This document shows positions 15,954-24,936 of a DNA stretch of 35,231 nucleotides, piece after piece. The stretch is taken from positions 1 through 35,231 of the forward strand of contig JAJDNL010000210.1 in assembly GCA_022340745.1 (NCBI GenBank), read 5' to 3'. The DNA is from Deltaproteobacteria bacterium (GTDB taxonomy: Bacteria > Desulfobacterota > Syntrophobacteria > BM002). The first letter of the stretch is position 1. Every line of letters begins with the position of its first letter. The notes beneath the pieces were generated by a model. The model made no database searches. It worked only from the letters and a program-made list of their open reading frames with translations, and was not told where the DNA came from. The translations under genes were made by a program, and so were the position numbers.

Positions 15954-16287
15954 TTTCCGTGTTCCTTGTTCTCAGAGGAGTGAATGCAGGCAGTCCAGCG
16001 GGAAGCCATTTAGCTTACGTGGGTATTCGCTAGCGCGAGGAATACTACATCTTTTAGAGTAATGTAAGGGTGCTGACTATGTCAATCCGTAAAACCACCA
16101 TTTTGCTCAGGCAGGCAGCATGGAGAGGAAGAAGTGTTGCCCAGCCTCATTATTGTGGGCGGCGCTCAAGAGGGAAAGCTTAGCCTACATTGTGATAGAA
16201 AAATACTCAAGAGACTGAAAAAGTGCGGTAAATAGAGGCACCTCTCTTGTGACAAGAGTGGGCCCACCTCGCGGCGCCGGGACGGCG
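15954..16287. other. Gap with a dyad, no gene seen
   Basis: An imperfect dyad GTATTC-GCTAGCGCGAG-GAATAC (16023-16046) could be an operator or a hairpin ahead of the zinc-ribbon gene. The 60- and 65-residue minus ORFs at 16166-16367 are shadows of the methyltransferase 3' end. Nothing else is supported. Confidence 0.35.
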
Positions 16288-17061
16288 CTACGAGATTGAC
16301 CCGCCTTTCTGCTTGGCACCAAGTAGTACATAGCGGCAGTGGAAGAGGCCGTTGAACAGCCACTCATTCAAGCGGGCAAGCCAGTTGGTCTTCAGGTTCA
16401 CCCGGCGCGCCCAGAAGCTGAACCCCGCTTTCTCGAATGCGGTACGCCATTCCTTAATCGGATACATATTCTCCGTAACACCCGCCGCAATCAGCCGCCT
16501 CCGCGTCGAACTCGTCCGCTTGAACCACAGCGGCGGTGTGATCATCTCACGTATGGCAACGTGCTCCCCGCCCGGCTTCAGTACACGGAAAACCTCGGCA
16601 AGGACCGCAGAAAGGCAGACCGCATGATGCAAACCCCCGTCGACCGTTACCAAGTCAAAGCTCTCGTCTTCGAACTCGAGACGATGAAAGTCCCCGACCA
16701 CGCGTGTGATCTTGTCCTCCTGCGCCCGAAGATAGAGAAAAATATTCGGCGCGATCTCCTGCAACAGTGTCTCTGACGCATCGAGTGTGAACACCTCCGT
16801 AACCTCTGGCATGCGGCTCATTTCTGCCGACATCCAGCCACTACCGGCGGCTAGCTCCAGCACACGGCCTGAAAATTTCACGCCACATTGGTCGCGAAGG
16901 AACGGGATATAGTGCCGCCGGCCATCATCGACCTGCGCGTACCACTTCTCGAGCGAATCGAATTCCGCTTCCTGCAACTGTGAATCGCGGCGGTATTCAA
17001 CCTCTGCCACGTTAAGATACTCAGAGAACTCCTTGAATCGCTGCAATTTGGAGGGCGGCAA
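16288..17061 (-). CDS. Class I SAM-dependent methyltransferase
   Basis: The 257-residue protein has a Rossmann methyltransferase core: motif I VLELAAGSGWMS near residue 68, FTLDAS (motif II) near 91, VGDFHRLEFEDESFDLVTVDGGLHH (motifs III-IV) near 122, and VFRVLKPGGEHVAIRE (post-core) near 157. The substrate cannot be read from sequence; the C-terminal LNEWLFNGLFHC may form a hydrophobic patch. The start is TTG at 17061, with GGGAG six bases upstream; the nearby ATG at 17066 is in another frame and too close to that site. It stands among PilZ and zinc-ribbon genes with no obvious functional tie. Confidence 0.88.
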   Translation of the reverse strand: MPPSKLQRFKEFSEYLNVAEVEYRRDSQLQEAEFDSLEKWYAQVDDGRRHYIPFLRDQCGVKFSGRVLELAAGSGWMSAEMSRMPEVTEVFTLDASETLLQEIAPNIFLYLRAQEDKITRVVGDFHRLEFEDESFDLVTVDGGLHHAVCLSAVLAEVFRVLKPGGEHVAIREMITPPLWFKRTSSTRRRLIAAGVTENMYPIKEWRTAFEKAGFSFWARRVNLKTNWLARLNEWLFNGLFHCRYVLLGAKQKGGSIS

Positions 17062-17127
17062 GACATACTCCCAACAGACGCCCTATCGCTTAAACGGCGA
17101 AAACGGCGCGCAAGGCAGTATCATAGG

Positions 17128-17304
17128 TCATGAGTCAACAATACGACAAATCAGAGCGATGATCTCGTAGATGAGCGGGGACAGAAGACCAAACGGATTG
17201 CATACTAGGTTAACGAGTCCGTCCATGTCAAGGAAAAGCACGGTGTGAGGATTGCTTTGGCTAGCTCCACAGGCGGGGCACATCTTGTCGGTCGGCGATA
17301 CCAT
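17128..17304 (-). CDS. Small CxxC hypothetical protein (below ORF-track cutoff)
   Basis: This 58-residue frame is too short for the track. It begins ATG GTA TCG and contains CPACGAS near residue 9, then VLFLDMDGLVNLV and a hydrophobic C-terminus (LLSPLIYEIIALICRI) that could be an amphipathic or membrane helix. One CxxC knuckle plus later lone cysteines resembles half of a zinc ribbon. It lies 56 bases downstream of the third PilZ gene on the same strand, in the position of an operon member. The ribosome binding site is weak, so the call is tentative. Confidence 0.45.
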   Translation of the reverse strand: MVSPTDKMCPACGASQSNPHTVLFLDMDGLVNLVCNPFGLLSPLIYEIIALICRIVDS

Positions 17305-17360
17305 TGCAGTGAGTTTTCACTTCGGCCATTTGCCGGGGGACTTCGACTCGTCCGCTTTCG

Positions 17361-17711
17361 TCAGGATCCAGATGGCTCATCATTACTGCTCTTTTCAATC
17401 AAGGCGGCAAGGTAGTTTCGGTCTTCAGTTGATATGTGGATGAACTGCACACCCATACCGAATACTTCTTTATTGTCAATAGTAAAACTACCTGACCAAA
17501 TCTTTTCGCCAACTACGGAAATGGTTCGCTGTTCGGAAGGCTTCAGAAGAATAGAGAAGTTTTCTCCAATCTCAGGCTCCTGTGTACAGAAGATGAATAC
17601 ACCGTCGACGCTAATGTCCTTTGTCTCTCCTTCCACTGAACCTTGCGCAGTTTCCACAACAACGGACCACTTCACCAGGATTCTGGGATAGAGTCGTCTT
17701 TCGATACCCAT
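17361..17711 (-). CDS. Single-domain PilZ protein (third of three)
   Basis: The protein (116 residues) has ERRLYPR near residue 4 and DISVDG near 33, the complete cyclic di-GMP contact motifs. It shares the KWSVVVE, KIWSGS and GMGVQFIHIS segments with its paralogues, especially the one at 15015. The ATG at 17711 is the only reasonable start, though the upstream bases (AAAAAG) make a poor ribosome binding site. It lies 113 bases downstream of a zinc-ribbon gene and 56 bases upstream of the 58-residue CxxC gene. It may be an effector of motility, adhesion or polysaccharide export, but no such target is in the window apart from the nucleotide-sugar dehydrogenase. Confidence 0.9.
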   Translation of the reverse strand: MGIERRLYPRILVKWSVVVETAQGSVEGETKDISVDGVFIFCTQEPEIGENFSILLKPSEQRTISVVGEKIWSGSFTIDNKEVFGMGVQFIHISTEDRNYLAALIEKSSNDEPSGS

Positions 17712-17824
17712 ACTTTTTACAGCGGGACCACTTCGCCGCCTCTTCCTCTCTCTAGTCTATACTTCAGTCTTGCTCCCCACCGGAACCGTTGGGGTTACCG
17801 ATAGGGCTGTGATATGGTTTGTTC

Positions 17825-18040
17825 TCAATTGATGTCGATACAAACGAATTCCCCACTTTCGTCGCGGATACATATATTTTTTTTATCGTAACTCGTCATA
17901 TCTCCGCATCTGGGGCATTCAGGCCGGTTCTTAATGAGGGCCTCCATATCAAAGCTCTTCTTGTCCTTGAAGCTAATAGACGAAGGAACCAATTGTTGGC
18001 AACGCATGCAGCGAACATGGATTTCTTTGCCTTTGGCCAC
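17825..18040 (-). CDS. Small zinc-ribbon protein upstream of PilZ gene
   Basis: The 71-residue protein carries CMRC near residue 11 and CPRC near 42, a zinc-ribbon arrangement, with a basic N-terminus and a linker rich in Lys and Asp. The start is GTG at 18040 with a strong GGGAGG six bases upstream. Like the ribbon gene at 15771 it precedes a PilZ gene, which suggests a duplicated pair. Its function is not known; nucleic-acid or protein binding is the usual role of such ribbons. Confidence 0.78.
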   Translation of the reverse strand: MAKGKEIHVRCMRCQQLVPSSISFKDKKSFDMEALIKNRPECPRCGDMTSYDKKNICIRDESGEFVCIDIN

Positions 18041-18395
18041 GTTGAACCTCCCACTTCTTGTTTACCAGCACCCAGACGCTTCCGTCTTCGCTAGGCTCGA
18101 AACAGCTTTGTATTCAAAAAGTAACCATACCATAAGCCAAGACAAAAAAGAAAGCCCCCCGGTACTCAGCTTCCACAGCACCGAAGGCCTAACACTGATA
18201 ATTGAAGATTCCCTGCAGCAAGACCTGTCGACGAGACTTGTCGACGAGCTCAAGTCGTGTCGCTCAGGTCGAGTTGCTGCAGTCCCGCTAAAGCGGGATT
18301 CGAAATGTAAAGAAGTGATTCCATTTTATTGTAGTTCGCTCGCCAACCCCGTCCGCCTCCGGCGGACTAAGGGGAATGCACTCGCTGAAGCATTT
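18041..18395. repeat. Cluster of palindromic repeats, no gene
   Basis: Three different palindromes lie within 160 bases. The largest (18213-18282) has CTGCAGCAA/TTGCTGCAG ends, then GACCTG/CAGGTC, then GACGAGACTTG pairing with CAAGTCGTGTC, an almost complete 70-base hairpin. Next to it is TCCCGCT-AA-AGCGGGA (18283-18298), and then GTCCGCC-TCC-GGCGGAC (18351-18367). The last two look like short palindromes that I recall as dispersed repeats in other bacterial genomes. The cluster lies just beyond the 3' end of the nucleotide-sugar dehydrogenase gene. Confidence 0.75.
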
Positions 18396-19733
18396 TCACG
18401 CCTTGACCACATTGGGTTCATCGCTGCGGTAGACACCACGGGTGTCAACTATGAGCGATGCGTGGGCGGTAATGAGATCATACGGAAAACCGTCGTGATC
18501 GGTAATCAGCAGCACACAATCAATCTCTTGAAGCGCTTCCGGAGTCAGCTCCACCGACTGCAGTGCAAATCGGTGCCGACGCATAGGGGGAAATACCGGA
18601 ACGTGGGGATCACTGTAACATAGATCGGCTCCCTTGCTCCTGAGGATTTCCATAATCTCCATGGCCGGCGACTCTCGAGGATCATCAACATTCTTCTTGT
18701 AGGCCAAACCCAACACCAGTATCTTTGCTCCCTTGAGCGACTGACCCTTTTCATTCAGGGCATCTATCACCTTCCCCACCACCCAGTGGGGCATAGCCGT
18801 ATTCACCTCACCGGCAAGTTCTATGAAACGAGTGTTAATCCCGTATTCTCGGGCCTTCCAGGTCAGGTAAAAAGGGTCAATGGGAATGCAGTGGCCTCCC
18901 AAACCCGGACCTGGATAGAATGGCGTGAATCCGAACGGCTTGGTGGCAGCAGCATCAATGACCTCCCGGATGTCGATTCCCATCCGATCCGCCACGATTT
19001 TGAGCTCGTTTACCAGCCCGATATTCACTGCCCTGTAAATGTTTTCCAATAGTTTGGTCAATTCAGCTGCCCGGGTAGAAGACAACGGCACAACCTGACT
19101 CACCACCATACTGTAAAGGACCTGACCCACCTCCAAACACTCTTTGGTTGAACCACCGCAAACTTTCGGGATGTTCTCGGTATTGTAGGTGGGATTGCCA
19201 GGATCCTCCCGCTCTGGTGAATAGACCAAGAAAACGTCCTTGCCGACTTCAAAACCAGACTTCTCGATTCTGGACCGAAGTTCCTCTTCCGTGGTGCCCG
19301 GATAGGTAGTGCTCTCCAAGCTGATCATCTGTCCCCGCCGCAGGTACGGCTGCAATGACTCAATGGTACAGCGCACAAAAGATAAATCAGGTTCACGATG
19401 CCTGTTGAGAGGGGTTGGCACACAGAGAATGAGCACGTCTGCATCAGAGGCCTTACTGTAGTCATTGGTGGCATCAAGAAGAGGCACGGTTTTCCCTCCT
19501 ACTAGCTGCACCTCCTGCCTCCGCTTCTCAGCAATGGCTGCCGATGGGATATGGCCGATATAGCTTTCTCCATTGTTGAGCTTGTCCACTTTAGTTTCAT
19601 CAATGTCAAAACCCAGAACAGGAAACCCCACCTCTGTAAAACGTAACATCAGGGGGAGACCCACATATCCCAACCCCACAATCCCTACTACGGCCTGATA
19701 TTCCTTGATCTTTCGGATGATCCCTTCTTTCAT
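18396..19733 (-). CDS. Nucleotide-sugar 6-dehydrogenase (UDP-GlcNAc/ManNAc type)
   Basis: The enzyme oxidises the C6 alcohol of a UDP-sugar to a carboxylate with two NAD, feeding O-antigen, capsule or exopolysaccharide. The N-terminal NAD fold [12 protein letters not shown], the [10 protein letters not shown] stretch, the [22 protein letters not shown] helix and the catalytic cysteine in [13 protein letters not shown] are all visible. The HCIPIDP form fits UDP-N-acetylglucosamine or -mannosamine dehydrogenases (WbpA or WecC type) better than UDP-glucose dehydrogenase, but this needs phylogeny. The TTG at 19751 is rejected for the ATG at 19733, which has GAGGG upstream; this gives 445 residues. 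No partner sugar genes adjoin. Confidence 0.93.
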   Translation of the reverse strand: MKEGIIRKIKEYQAVVGIVGLGYVGLPLMLRFTEVGFPVLGFDIDETKVDKLNNGESYIGHIPSAAIAEKRRQEVQLVGGKTVPLLDATNDYSKASDADVLILCVPTPLNRHREPDLSFVRCTIESLQPYLRRGQMISLESTTYPGTTEEELRSRIEKSGFEVGKDVFLVYSPEREDPGNPTYNTENIPKVCGGSTKECLEVGQVLYSMVVSQVVPLSSTRAAELTKLLENIYRAVNIGLVNELKIVADRMGIDIREVIDAAATKPFGFTPFYPGPGLGGHCIPIDPFYLTWKAREYGINTRFIELAGEVNTAMPHWVVGKVIDALNEKGQSLKGAKILVLGLAYKKNVDDPRESPAMEIMEILRSKGADLCYSDPHVPVFPPMRRHRFALQSVELTPEALQEIDCVLLITDHDGFPYDLITAHASLIVDTRGVYRSDEPNVVKA

Positions 19734-19804
19734 ACTATCCCTCGTAATCAATCCAGTAGTTTATAGTCTTAAGGAAGCAAAGTGCGTGCCGCAATGAGCA
19801 AACA

Positions 19805-19972
19805 AAGAATCCAGTAGCCAGTAGTCAGGAATTAGGTTTCAGGTGTCAGGTGTCAGGAGCAAATGGTAAATCGGTATCAAACATCCAATAGCCCAAATAC
19901 CTAAATTTTTCAATTTCTCAATTCCGCAATCCCCTAATTCCTTATTCCGAAATCCGCAATCCGCAATCGAAA
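19805..19972. repeat. Heptamer arrays upstream of the dehydrogenase and nifU-like genes
   Basis: On plus, CCAGTAG, CCAGTAG, TCAGGAA, TTAGGTT, TCAGGTG, TCAGGTG, TCAGGAG (about 19811-19859), then TCAATTT, CTCAATT, CCGCAAT and ATCCGCA units (about 19909-19970). The 410-base gap 19734-20143 holds divergent starts, so the repeats also occur at gene 5' sides here. Confidence 0.75.
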
Positions 19973-19976
19973 GCGG

Positions 19977-20005
19977 TTGCATTCTTTACCACCAGTGGTT
20001 ATATT
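19977..20005 (+). promoter_or_regulatory. Sigma-70-like promoter for the nifU-like gene
   Basis: TTGCAT (19977-19982), a 17-base spacer and TATATT (20000-20005) form a good promoter on plus. It would give a leader of about 130 bases before the gene. I did not recognise a known riboswitch in that leader. Confidence 0.6.
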
Positions 20006-20143
20006 TCCTCTTGCGTTTGCATACTCTAGCGCGGCAGACCGTTGGTACCTGCTGGAGTGACCCTTGGACCAGACGGAGGGCTTGAGCCGAGCGGTTTTCC
20101 ATGGCGTAGATTCTAACAGGTTCTGCCCCTACAGGAGGATAGG

Positions 20144-20365
20144 ATGAAGGAACAAATTGAACAAGCTTTGGACAAAATCCGGCCTGCTCTTCAACGCGAC
20201 GGCGGCGACATCGAGCTCGTTGATGTGGAAGAAAACGGCGTGGTGAAAGTGCGACTTACTGGTGCCTGCAGCGGTTGTCCCATGTCACAAATGACCCTTA
20301 AGCAGGGTGTAGAGCGCATCGTCAAGCAATTGGTACCTGAAGTAAAAACAGTGGAGGCCGTATAA
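20144..20365 (+). CDS. NifU C-terminal domain iron-sulfur scaffold protein
   Basis: The 73-residue protein is a free-standing NifU C-terminal (Nfu-like) domain, which carries and delivers a [4Fe-4S] cluster, usually as a dimer bridging two CxxC sites. The motif GACSGCPMS near residue 40 supplies the two cysteines; the [17 protein letters not shown]-terminus is typical. AGGAGG lies upstream of the ATG, and a TTGCAT/TATATT promoter about 140 bases upstream. It converges on rlmH with only five bases between the stops, so the transcripts must overlap. It may serve local cluster enzymes such as NadA, but that is a guess. Confidence 0.95.
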   Translation: MKEQIEQALDKIRPALQRDGGDIELVDVEENGVVKVRLTGACSGCPMSQMTLKQGVERIVKQLVPEVKTVEAV

Positions 20366-20370
20366 CCAGG

Positions 20371-20841
20371 CTATTTGTGGTACTTTTCCCCTCGCATGAT
20401 CGTGCAGGCCCTGTAGAGCTGTTCCAGGAGAATGAGCCTGCTCATCTCATGGGTGTAGGTCATTCTGGAAAGGGCCAGCACGGTTTGGGCCTGATTCCGC
20501 AATTCGTTGGAAAATCCCAGGACCCCTCCCACAGCAAAGCACAATTCCCTGCAGCCAGCCTGCTCCAATCTTAGCCACCAATGGGCCAGCCCTTCCGAGC
20601 TCATCTGTTTTCCCTGCCGATCCAGAACTACAAAGTGAGCGTTCCTGGGGACTGCGGCTGCCACCTTCTGGCTTTCAGCGGTCACCACCCTGGTTGCCTG
20701 GCTCTCTCGAGCCAAACGTTCGGCACGGACGGTTTTCACCTCCACCTGCACATAGCGGCGCAATCGCCCCAGAAAGTCCTCTATACCCTCTCGTAAATAA
20801 GCCTCGCGGGTTTTACCAACAAATACAAGATGGATCTTCAT
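20371..20841 (-). CDS. rlmH: 23S rRNA pseudouridine-1915 N3-methyltransferase
   Basis: RlmH methylates N3 of pseudouridine 1915 in helix 69 of 23S rRNA, and is a knotted SPOUT-fold dimer. The 156 residues include VVLDRQGKQMSSEGLA, the SAM-binding knot segment FAVGGVLGFS and the conserved C-terminus LLEQLYRACTIMRGEKYHK. Here VLG replaces the more common PYG of the knot loop. The start overlaps the tlyA stop by four bases (ATGA), so the two rRNA methyltransferase genes are translationally coupled. It converges on the nifU-like gene. Confidence 0.96.
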   Translation of the reverse strand: MKIHLVFVGKTREAYLREGIEDFLGRLRRYVQVEVKTVRAERLARESQATRVVTAESQKVAAAVPRNAHFVVLDRQGKQMSSEGLAHWWLRLEQAGCRELCFAVGGVLGFSNELRNQAQTVLALSRMTYTHEMSRLILLEQLYRACTIMRGEKYHK

Positions 20842-21581
20842 TGTTGAGATTTCACAGCGTAGATGAAGAACTCACGGTTTCCTTTGGGGCCCAGCAGGCT
20901 TGACTCAGCGACCCCCTCAAATTCCAGTCCCTGTCTGCGGCAGAAATCTTCCAATTCTCCCACCACCTGCCGATGCAGCATGGGATCACGCACGACTCCT
21001 CCCTTGCCCACCTGGTTTCGCCCAACCTCAAACTGGGGTTTGATGAGTGCCAGTAGCTGACCACCACTTTTGAAAAACTCGAGGACCTTGGGAATAATTT
21101 TTTTGAGGGAGATGAAGGAGACATCGATAACTGCCAGATCAACGAACTCTGGAACGTGTTCACGGGTCAGGTAACGAACATTACACCGTTCCAGTACCAC
21201 TACCCGAGAATCTTGGCGAAGCTGCCACGCCAGCTGGCCATAGCCCACATCAATGGCGTATATTTTTTGAGCCCCTCTCCGAAGAAGACAATCGGTGAAA
21301 CCACCCGTGGAGGCGCCCACATCCATGGCCACTAGCCCAACCACCTGCAATGAAAAAGTATCCAGAGCGGAGGCCAACTTGAAGCCACCACGGCTTACAT
21401 AACCTTCTCCCGGATCGAGCACCTCCACCTCAACGTGCGGGGCTACCCGCTGGCCTGCTTTAAGGGCTTTGCGCCCTTCGACCAGAACTTTTCCGGCGAG
21501 AATCAAGGCGGCGGCACGTTGGCGGCTCTCAACCAATCCTCTCTCTACGAGCAGTACATCAAGGCGCAAGCGTTCAGCCAT
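20838..21581 (-). CDS. tlyA: TlyA-family rRNA 2'-O-methyltransferase
   Basis: TlyA-type proteins join an N-terminal S4 RNA-binding domain (RLDVLLVERGLVESRQRA, residues 5-60) to a FtsJ-like methyltransferase (motif I MDVGASTGGFTDCLL near 86, KPQFEVGR near 180). In some bacteria TlyA 2'-O-methylates cytidines of 16S and 23S rRNA; it is also called hemolysin A. The 247 residues are a normal length. It lies downstream of dxs, as in many Desulfobacterota, and overlaps rlmH by four bases. Whether it modifies both subunits cannot be told from sequence. Confidence 0.94.
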   Translation of the reverse strand: MAERLRLDVLLVERGLVESRQRAAALILAGKVLVEGRKALKAGQRVAPHVEVEVLDPGEGYVSRGGFKLASALDTFSLQVVGLVAMDVGASTGGFTDCLLRRGAQKIYAIDVGYGQLAWQLRQDSRVVVLERCNVRYLTREHVPEFVDLAVIDVSFISLKKIIPKVLEFFKSGGQLLALIKPQFEVGRNQVGKGGVVRDPMLHRQVVGELEDFCRRQGLEFEGVAESSLLGPKGNREFFIYAVKSQQ

Positions 21582-21715
21582 TGGCTTTCAGCCTTCAGTG
21601 TAAACAAATCGTAAAGCACATCCACCGCATTTGTCAAAGCAGTCCCTGAATGGCGACTCTTTCTGGTTGACTCTTTAGATCGCTGGAAAGACCGTTGAAT
21701 ACTGACGGCTGGAAG

Positions 21716-23665
21716 CTATCTCTGAGATGCAGCTTGTTTGACGCCATCGCCTGTAACCATGGCACGGGCAGCCTCTACAATTCCCGGAGTATCAATGCCG
21801 CAGGCGGAGCGTTGCACTTGTTGAGAGCCGTGCTCCACGAATTGATCACTGATACCGAGGCGAACAATCTGAACCCCGGCATGGCCCTCTTCAGATAGCA
21901 ATTCAAGCACAGCAGTGCCAAACCCACCTTGCAAGGCATTTTCTTCTACTGTGATCAATCGATTGCTCTGGTTAGCCAATTGAATAATCAGATCTCGGTC
22001 CAGCGGCTTTACGAAACGGCAATTAACAACAGCTGCCTTGACACCTTCTTTTTCCAGTTTCTTAGCCGCCTCAAGCGCTGGCCACACCCTGTTTCCTATG
22101 GCGAGAATGGCCAGGTCCTTGCCCTCACACAACAACTCCCCTTTGCCAATGGGAATCGTCTGGATCTCACTGTCCATGGACACTCCTTCCGCAGTGCCCC
22201 GGGGGTAGCGTAAGGCTATGGGGCCATCATGTTCCAAGGCGGTTTTCAGCATTCGCTGCAATTCATTTTCATCGGCCGGGGCCATGAGCACCAGGTTTGG
22301 AACGTGCCGCAGGTAAGAAAGATCGAAAACACCATGATGCGTAGGGCCGTCTTCACCCACCAGCCCACCCCTATCCATGACAAAGGTAACTGGCAAATTC
22401 TGCAGACATACATCATGAACCACCTGGTCGTAGGCTCGCTGCAAGAAGGTGCTATAGATGGCCGCTACCGGCTTGAAGCCCTCCGATGCCAGGCCGGCCG
22501 CAAAGGTCACTGCATGCTGTTCACAGATTCCCACGTCAAAAAAGCGCTCCGGATACAAAGCGGCGAATTGACTCAAACCGGTGCCCTCGGGCATCGCTGC
22601 TGTGATAGCTACTATCTTGTTGTCTTTCTCCGCCAGTCTCACCATGGTCTGTCCAAAGATTTTCGTGTAGGAAGGCGCCCCCGGCTTGGTTACGGGCTCG
22701 CCGGTACTCACCACGAACTTGCCCAGGCCGTGAAACTTGGAGGGATCACATTCTGCAGGCTTGTAGCCCTTACCCTTGATGGTCAGGGCGTGTACTAGCA
22801 CCGGCCCCTTAAGGTTCTTGGCATTGGTGAAGGCCTCAATGAGACGGTCCAGCCGATGTCCATTGATGGGACCAACGTACTCGAATTTCAAGGCTTCAAA
22901 GAGCATGCCGGGAGTAAAGAAACTCTTGAGCGAGTCTTCACCTCGTCTCGCCAATTGCAGGATGTCATCACCTATCCCCGGAATACTGGTGAGAACATTA
23001 GCCACATCCCTCTTAAGGCGGACGGCCAGCTTGGTAGTCATCTTACGGCTCAAAAAAGATGACAACGCGCCCACATTGGGAGCAATGGACATCTCATTGT
23101 CGTTGAGCACAACTATGAGGTCGCGCTCCAGATGCCCGGCCTGGTTGAGTCCTTCGAAGGCCATCCCTCCGGTCATGGAACCGTCGCCGATGACAGCGAT
23201 TACCCTGTCGGTATCGCCCTTCATGAATTTACCGGTGGCCAGGCCCAGACCCGCAGAGATGGAAGTACTGGCGTGGCCAACACCAAAGGCATCGTATGGG
23301 CTTTCGCTCCGTTTGGGGAAGCCGCTGATGCCCCCATGCGTTCTGATCGTGTGAAACCGTTCCCTTCTCCCCGTTATCAGTTTGTGAGCATACGCCTGAT
23401 GGCCAACATCCCAGACAATCAAGTCTTCAGGGGCATCAAATACATAGTGCAGAGCCAGGGTCAGTTCCACTGCTCCCAGATTGGGCGCCAGATGACCGCC
23501 ATTGCTGGAAACAGTACAGATAATTTCATCTCGGATCTCTTCAGCCAACTGGTAAAGTTCTTCGATTGACAAAGACTTGAGATCCGACGGACTGTCTATC
23601 CGAGGCAGAAGCGGCTGTCGTTCCTGTTCAGACTGGGAACTTTCTTGAGTTGTATCCCTACTCAA
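21716..23665 (-). CDS. dxs: 1-deoxy-D-xylulose-5-phosphate synthase
   Basis: Dxs condenses pyruvate and glyceraldehyde 3-phosphate into DXP, the entry step of the MEP isoprenoid pathway. The thiamine diphosphate motif [19 protein letters not shown] with LNDNEMS is near residue 150. The transketolase middle domain includes [10 protein letters not shown] and [15 protein letters not shown]. The track ORF begins at TTG 23722. I move the start to TTG 23665, which has a strong AAAGGAG seven bases upstream, giving 649 residues; the first ~25 are a polar extension before PRIDSP. ispA lies upstream with a 136-base gap holding an AAGCAG/CTGCTT hairpin. Confidence 0.95.
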   Translation of the reverse strand: MSRDTTQESSQSEQERQPLLPRIDSPSDLKSLSIEELYQLAEEIRDEIICTVSSNGGHLAPNLGAVELTLALHYVFDAPEDLIVWDVGHQAYAHKLITGRRERFHTIRTHGGISGFPKRSESPYDAFGVGHASTSISAGLGLATGKFMKGDTDRVIAVIGDGSMTGGMAFEGLNQAGHLERDLIVVLNDNEMSIAPNVGALSSFLSRKMTTKLAVRLKRDVANVLTSIPGIGDDILQLARRGEDSLKSFFTPGMLFEALKFEYVGPINGHRLDRLIEAFTNAKNLKGPVLVHALTIKGKGYKPAECDPSKFHGLGKFVVSTGEPVTKPGAPSYTKIFGQTMVRLAEKDNKIVAITAAMPEGTGLSQFAALYPERFFDVGICEQHAVTFAAGLASEGFKPVAAIYSTFLQRAYDQVVHDVCLQNLPVTFVMDRGGLVGEDGPTHHGVFDLSYLRHVPNLVLMAPADENELQRMLKTALEHDGPIALRYPRGTAEGVSMDSEIQTIPIGKGELLCEGKDLAILAIGNRVWPALEAAKKLEKEGVKAAVVNCRFVKPLDRDLIIQLANQSNRLITVEENALQGGFGTAVLELLSEEGHAGVQIVRLGISDQFVEHGSQQVQRSACGIDTPGIVEAARAMVTGDGVKQAASQR

Positions 23666-23801
23666 CCTAGTACTCCTTTCTAAAGACGCCGAGCGCAAAG
23701 CGTCTCTAGACCTTGTGTTCAAGTCGTTGAAAATGCCACAATCGATAACTATGTTACTTTCTACGTCCGCAAGCAGAGATATCCCTGCTTACTGCGCCAT
23801 G

Positions 23802-24695
23802 CTACTTCTTCCTCGTTATTATATAATGTGCCAACGAACGCAAGGGGTAAGCTCTATCATCAAATCCCTCTAACGCTGCCAAGGCATCATTTATCATCTC
23901 GTTCGCTGCTTGCCGCGAGCGTTCCAGGCCAACGGCCGCAGGATAGGTCACCTTACCCCTGGCCTCGTCTGCACCTGTGGTCTTGCCAAGCAACTCGGTA
24001 TCCCCCTCGATATCCAGAATATCGTCTGCTATCTGAAAGGCGAGACCTATGGCCCTGCCATATCGGGCCAAAGCAGCAACCTGGGCTTCAGAGCCTCTTC
24101 CTGCCAGCGCTCCTGATTCGGTCGCCGCGGCAATAAGCGCTGCAGTCTTGCGCTTGTGCATCTGCTGTACAGTTTCCAGATCGGCTGGCTTGTTTTGTGA
24201 GAGCATATCCACCACCTGGCCACCCACCATGCCACGGTAGCTTGCCGCCTCGGCAATGACCTTTATAACCTGTATCATTCTTTCTGGCAGCAGAGAACTA
24301 TAGTCGCTAAGTAGCACAAAGGCTTCGGTGAGTAAAGCGTCACCCGCGAGAATGGCGATGGCTTCTCCAAAAACCTTATGGTTGGTTGGCTTCCCACGCC
24401 GCAAGTCGTCGTCATCCATGGCAGGGAGATCGTCGTGGATGAGAGAATACGTGTGTATCATTTCCAGAGCGCAACCAGCTGGCATGGCAGAGCGAGTCTC
24501 GCCACCCACAGCTTCGGACGCAGCCAGACAGAGGATCGGACGCAGTCTCTTGCCTCCGGCAAAAAGGCTGTAGCGCATGGCTTCAACAACTCTGGATTCA
24601 GGCCCATCTTGTTCTGGTAAGGCAACCTCCAGAGCCTCTTCAACCACCAGGCGGCGAGCCTCCAAATAGTGCCTTAGGTCGAACTCAGGAGTCAT
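23802..24695 (-). CDS. ispA: Farnesyl/geranylgeranyl diphosphate synthase
   Basis: This prenyl synthase extends DMAPP with IPP to FPP (or GGPP). The first Asp-rich motif DDLPAMDDDDLRRGKPTNH, the GDALLTEAF stretch and the second motif DDILDIEGD are all present. The residues before the first Asp motif are consistent with a short-chain enzyme, so FPP is likeliest. The ATG at 24695 overlaps xseB by 11 bases and has AGGAGG immediately upstream; the track start GTG 24707 is less likely. The 297 residues are typical. Pairing with dxs links both ends of isoprenoid precursor supply. Confidence 0.95.
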   Translation of the reverse strand: MTPEFDLRHYLEARRLVVEEALEVALPEQDGPESRVVEAMRYSLFAGGKRLRPILCLAASEAVGGETRSAMPAGCALEMIHTYSLIHDDLPAMDDDDLRRGKPTNHKVFGEAIAILAGDALLTEAFVLLSDYSSLLPERMIQVIKVIAEAASYRGMVGGQVVDMLSQNKPADLETVQQMHKRKTAALIAAATESGALAGRGSEAQVAALARYGRAIGLAFQIADDILDIEGDTELLGKTTGADEARGKVTYPAAVGLERSRQAANEMINDALAALEGFDDRAYPLRSLAHYIITRKK

Positions 24696-24927
24696 CTTCC
24701 TCCTCACTGAATGAAGTGGCTTGCAGTTTGCCGGCTTGATCCCGCATCAACTTCTCCACTTTACGCTCAGCCTCGTCTAGTTTACTGGCGCAGTACCTGG
24801 CAAGCCTCACCCCCTCCTCAAATGCTTTCAGCGTCTCTTCCAGGGGGAGATCTCCCTCTTCCATCTGAGTGACGATGGCCTCCAGTTTCTGCAAGGCCTC
24901 TTCGAACTTTTCTTTCTTTTTAGCCAC
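24685..24927 (-). CDS. xseB: Exodeoxyribonuclease VII small subunit
   Basis: XseB is the small helical-hairpin subunit that coats the XseA core of exonuclease VII. The 80 residues fit the family: FEEALQKLEAIVTQMEEGDLPLEETLKAFEEG is the usual N-terminal half, and the tail is acidic (SEEEDDS). The start is GTG at 24927 with GAGGGAAA upstream. It overlaps ispA and is separated from its partner xseA by the M23 peptidase gene, an arrangement that keeps subunit genes in one operon. Confidence 0.95.
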   Translation of the reverse strand: MAKKKEKFEEALQKLEAIVTQMEEGDLPLEETLKAFEEGVRLARYCASKLDEAERKVEKLMRDQAGKLQATSFSEEEDDS

Positions 24928-24936
24928 TTCTTTCCC

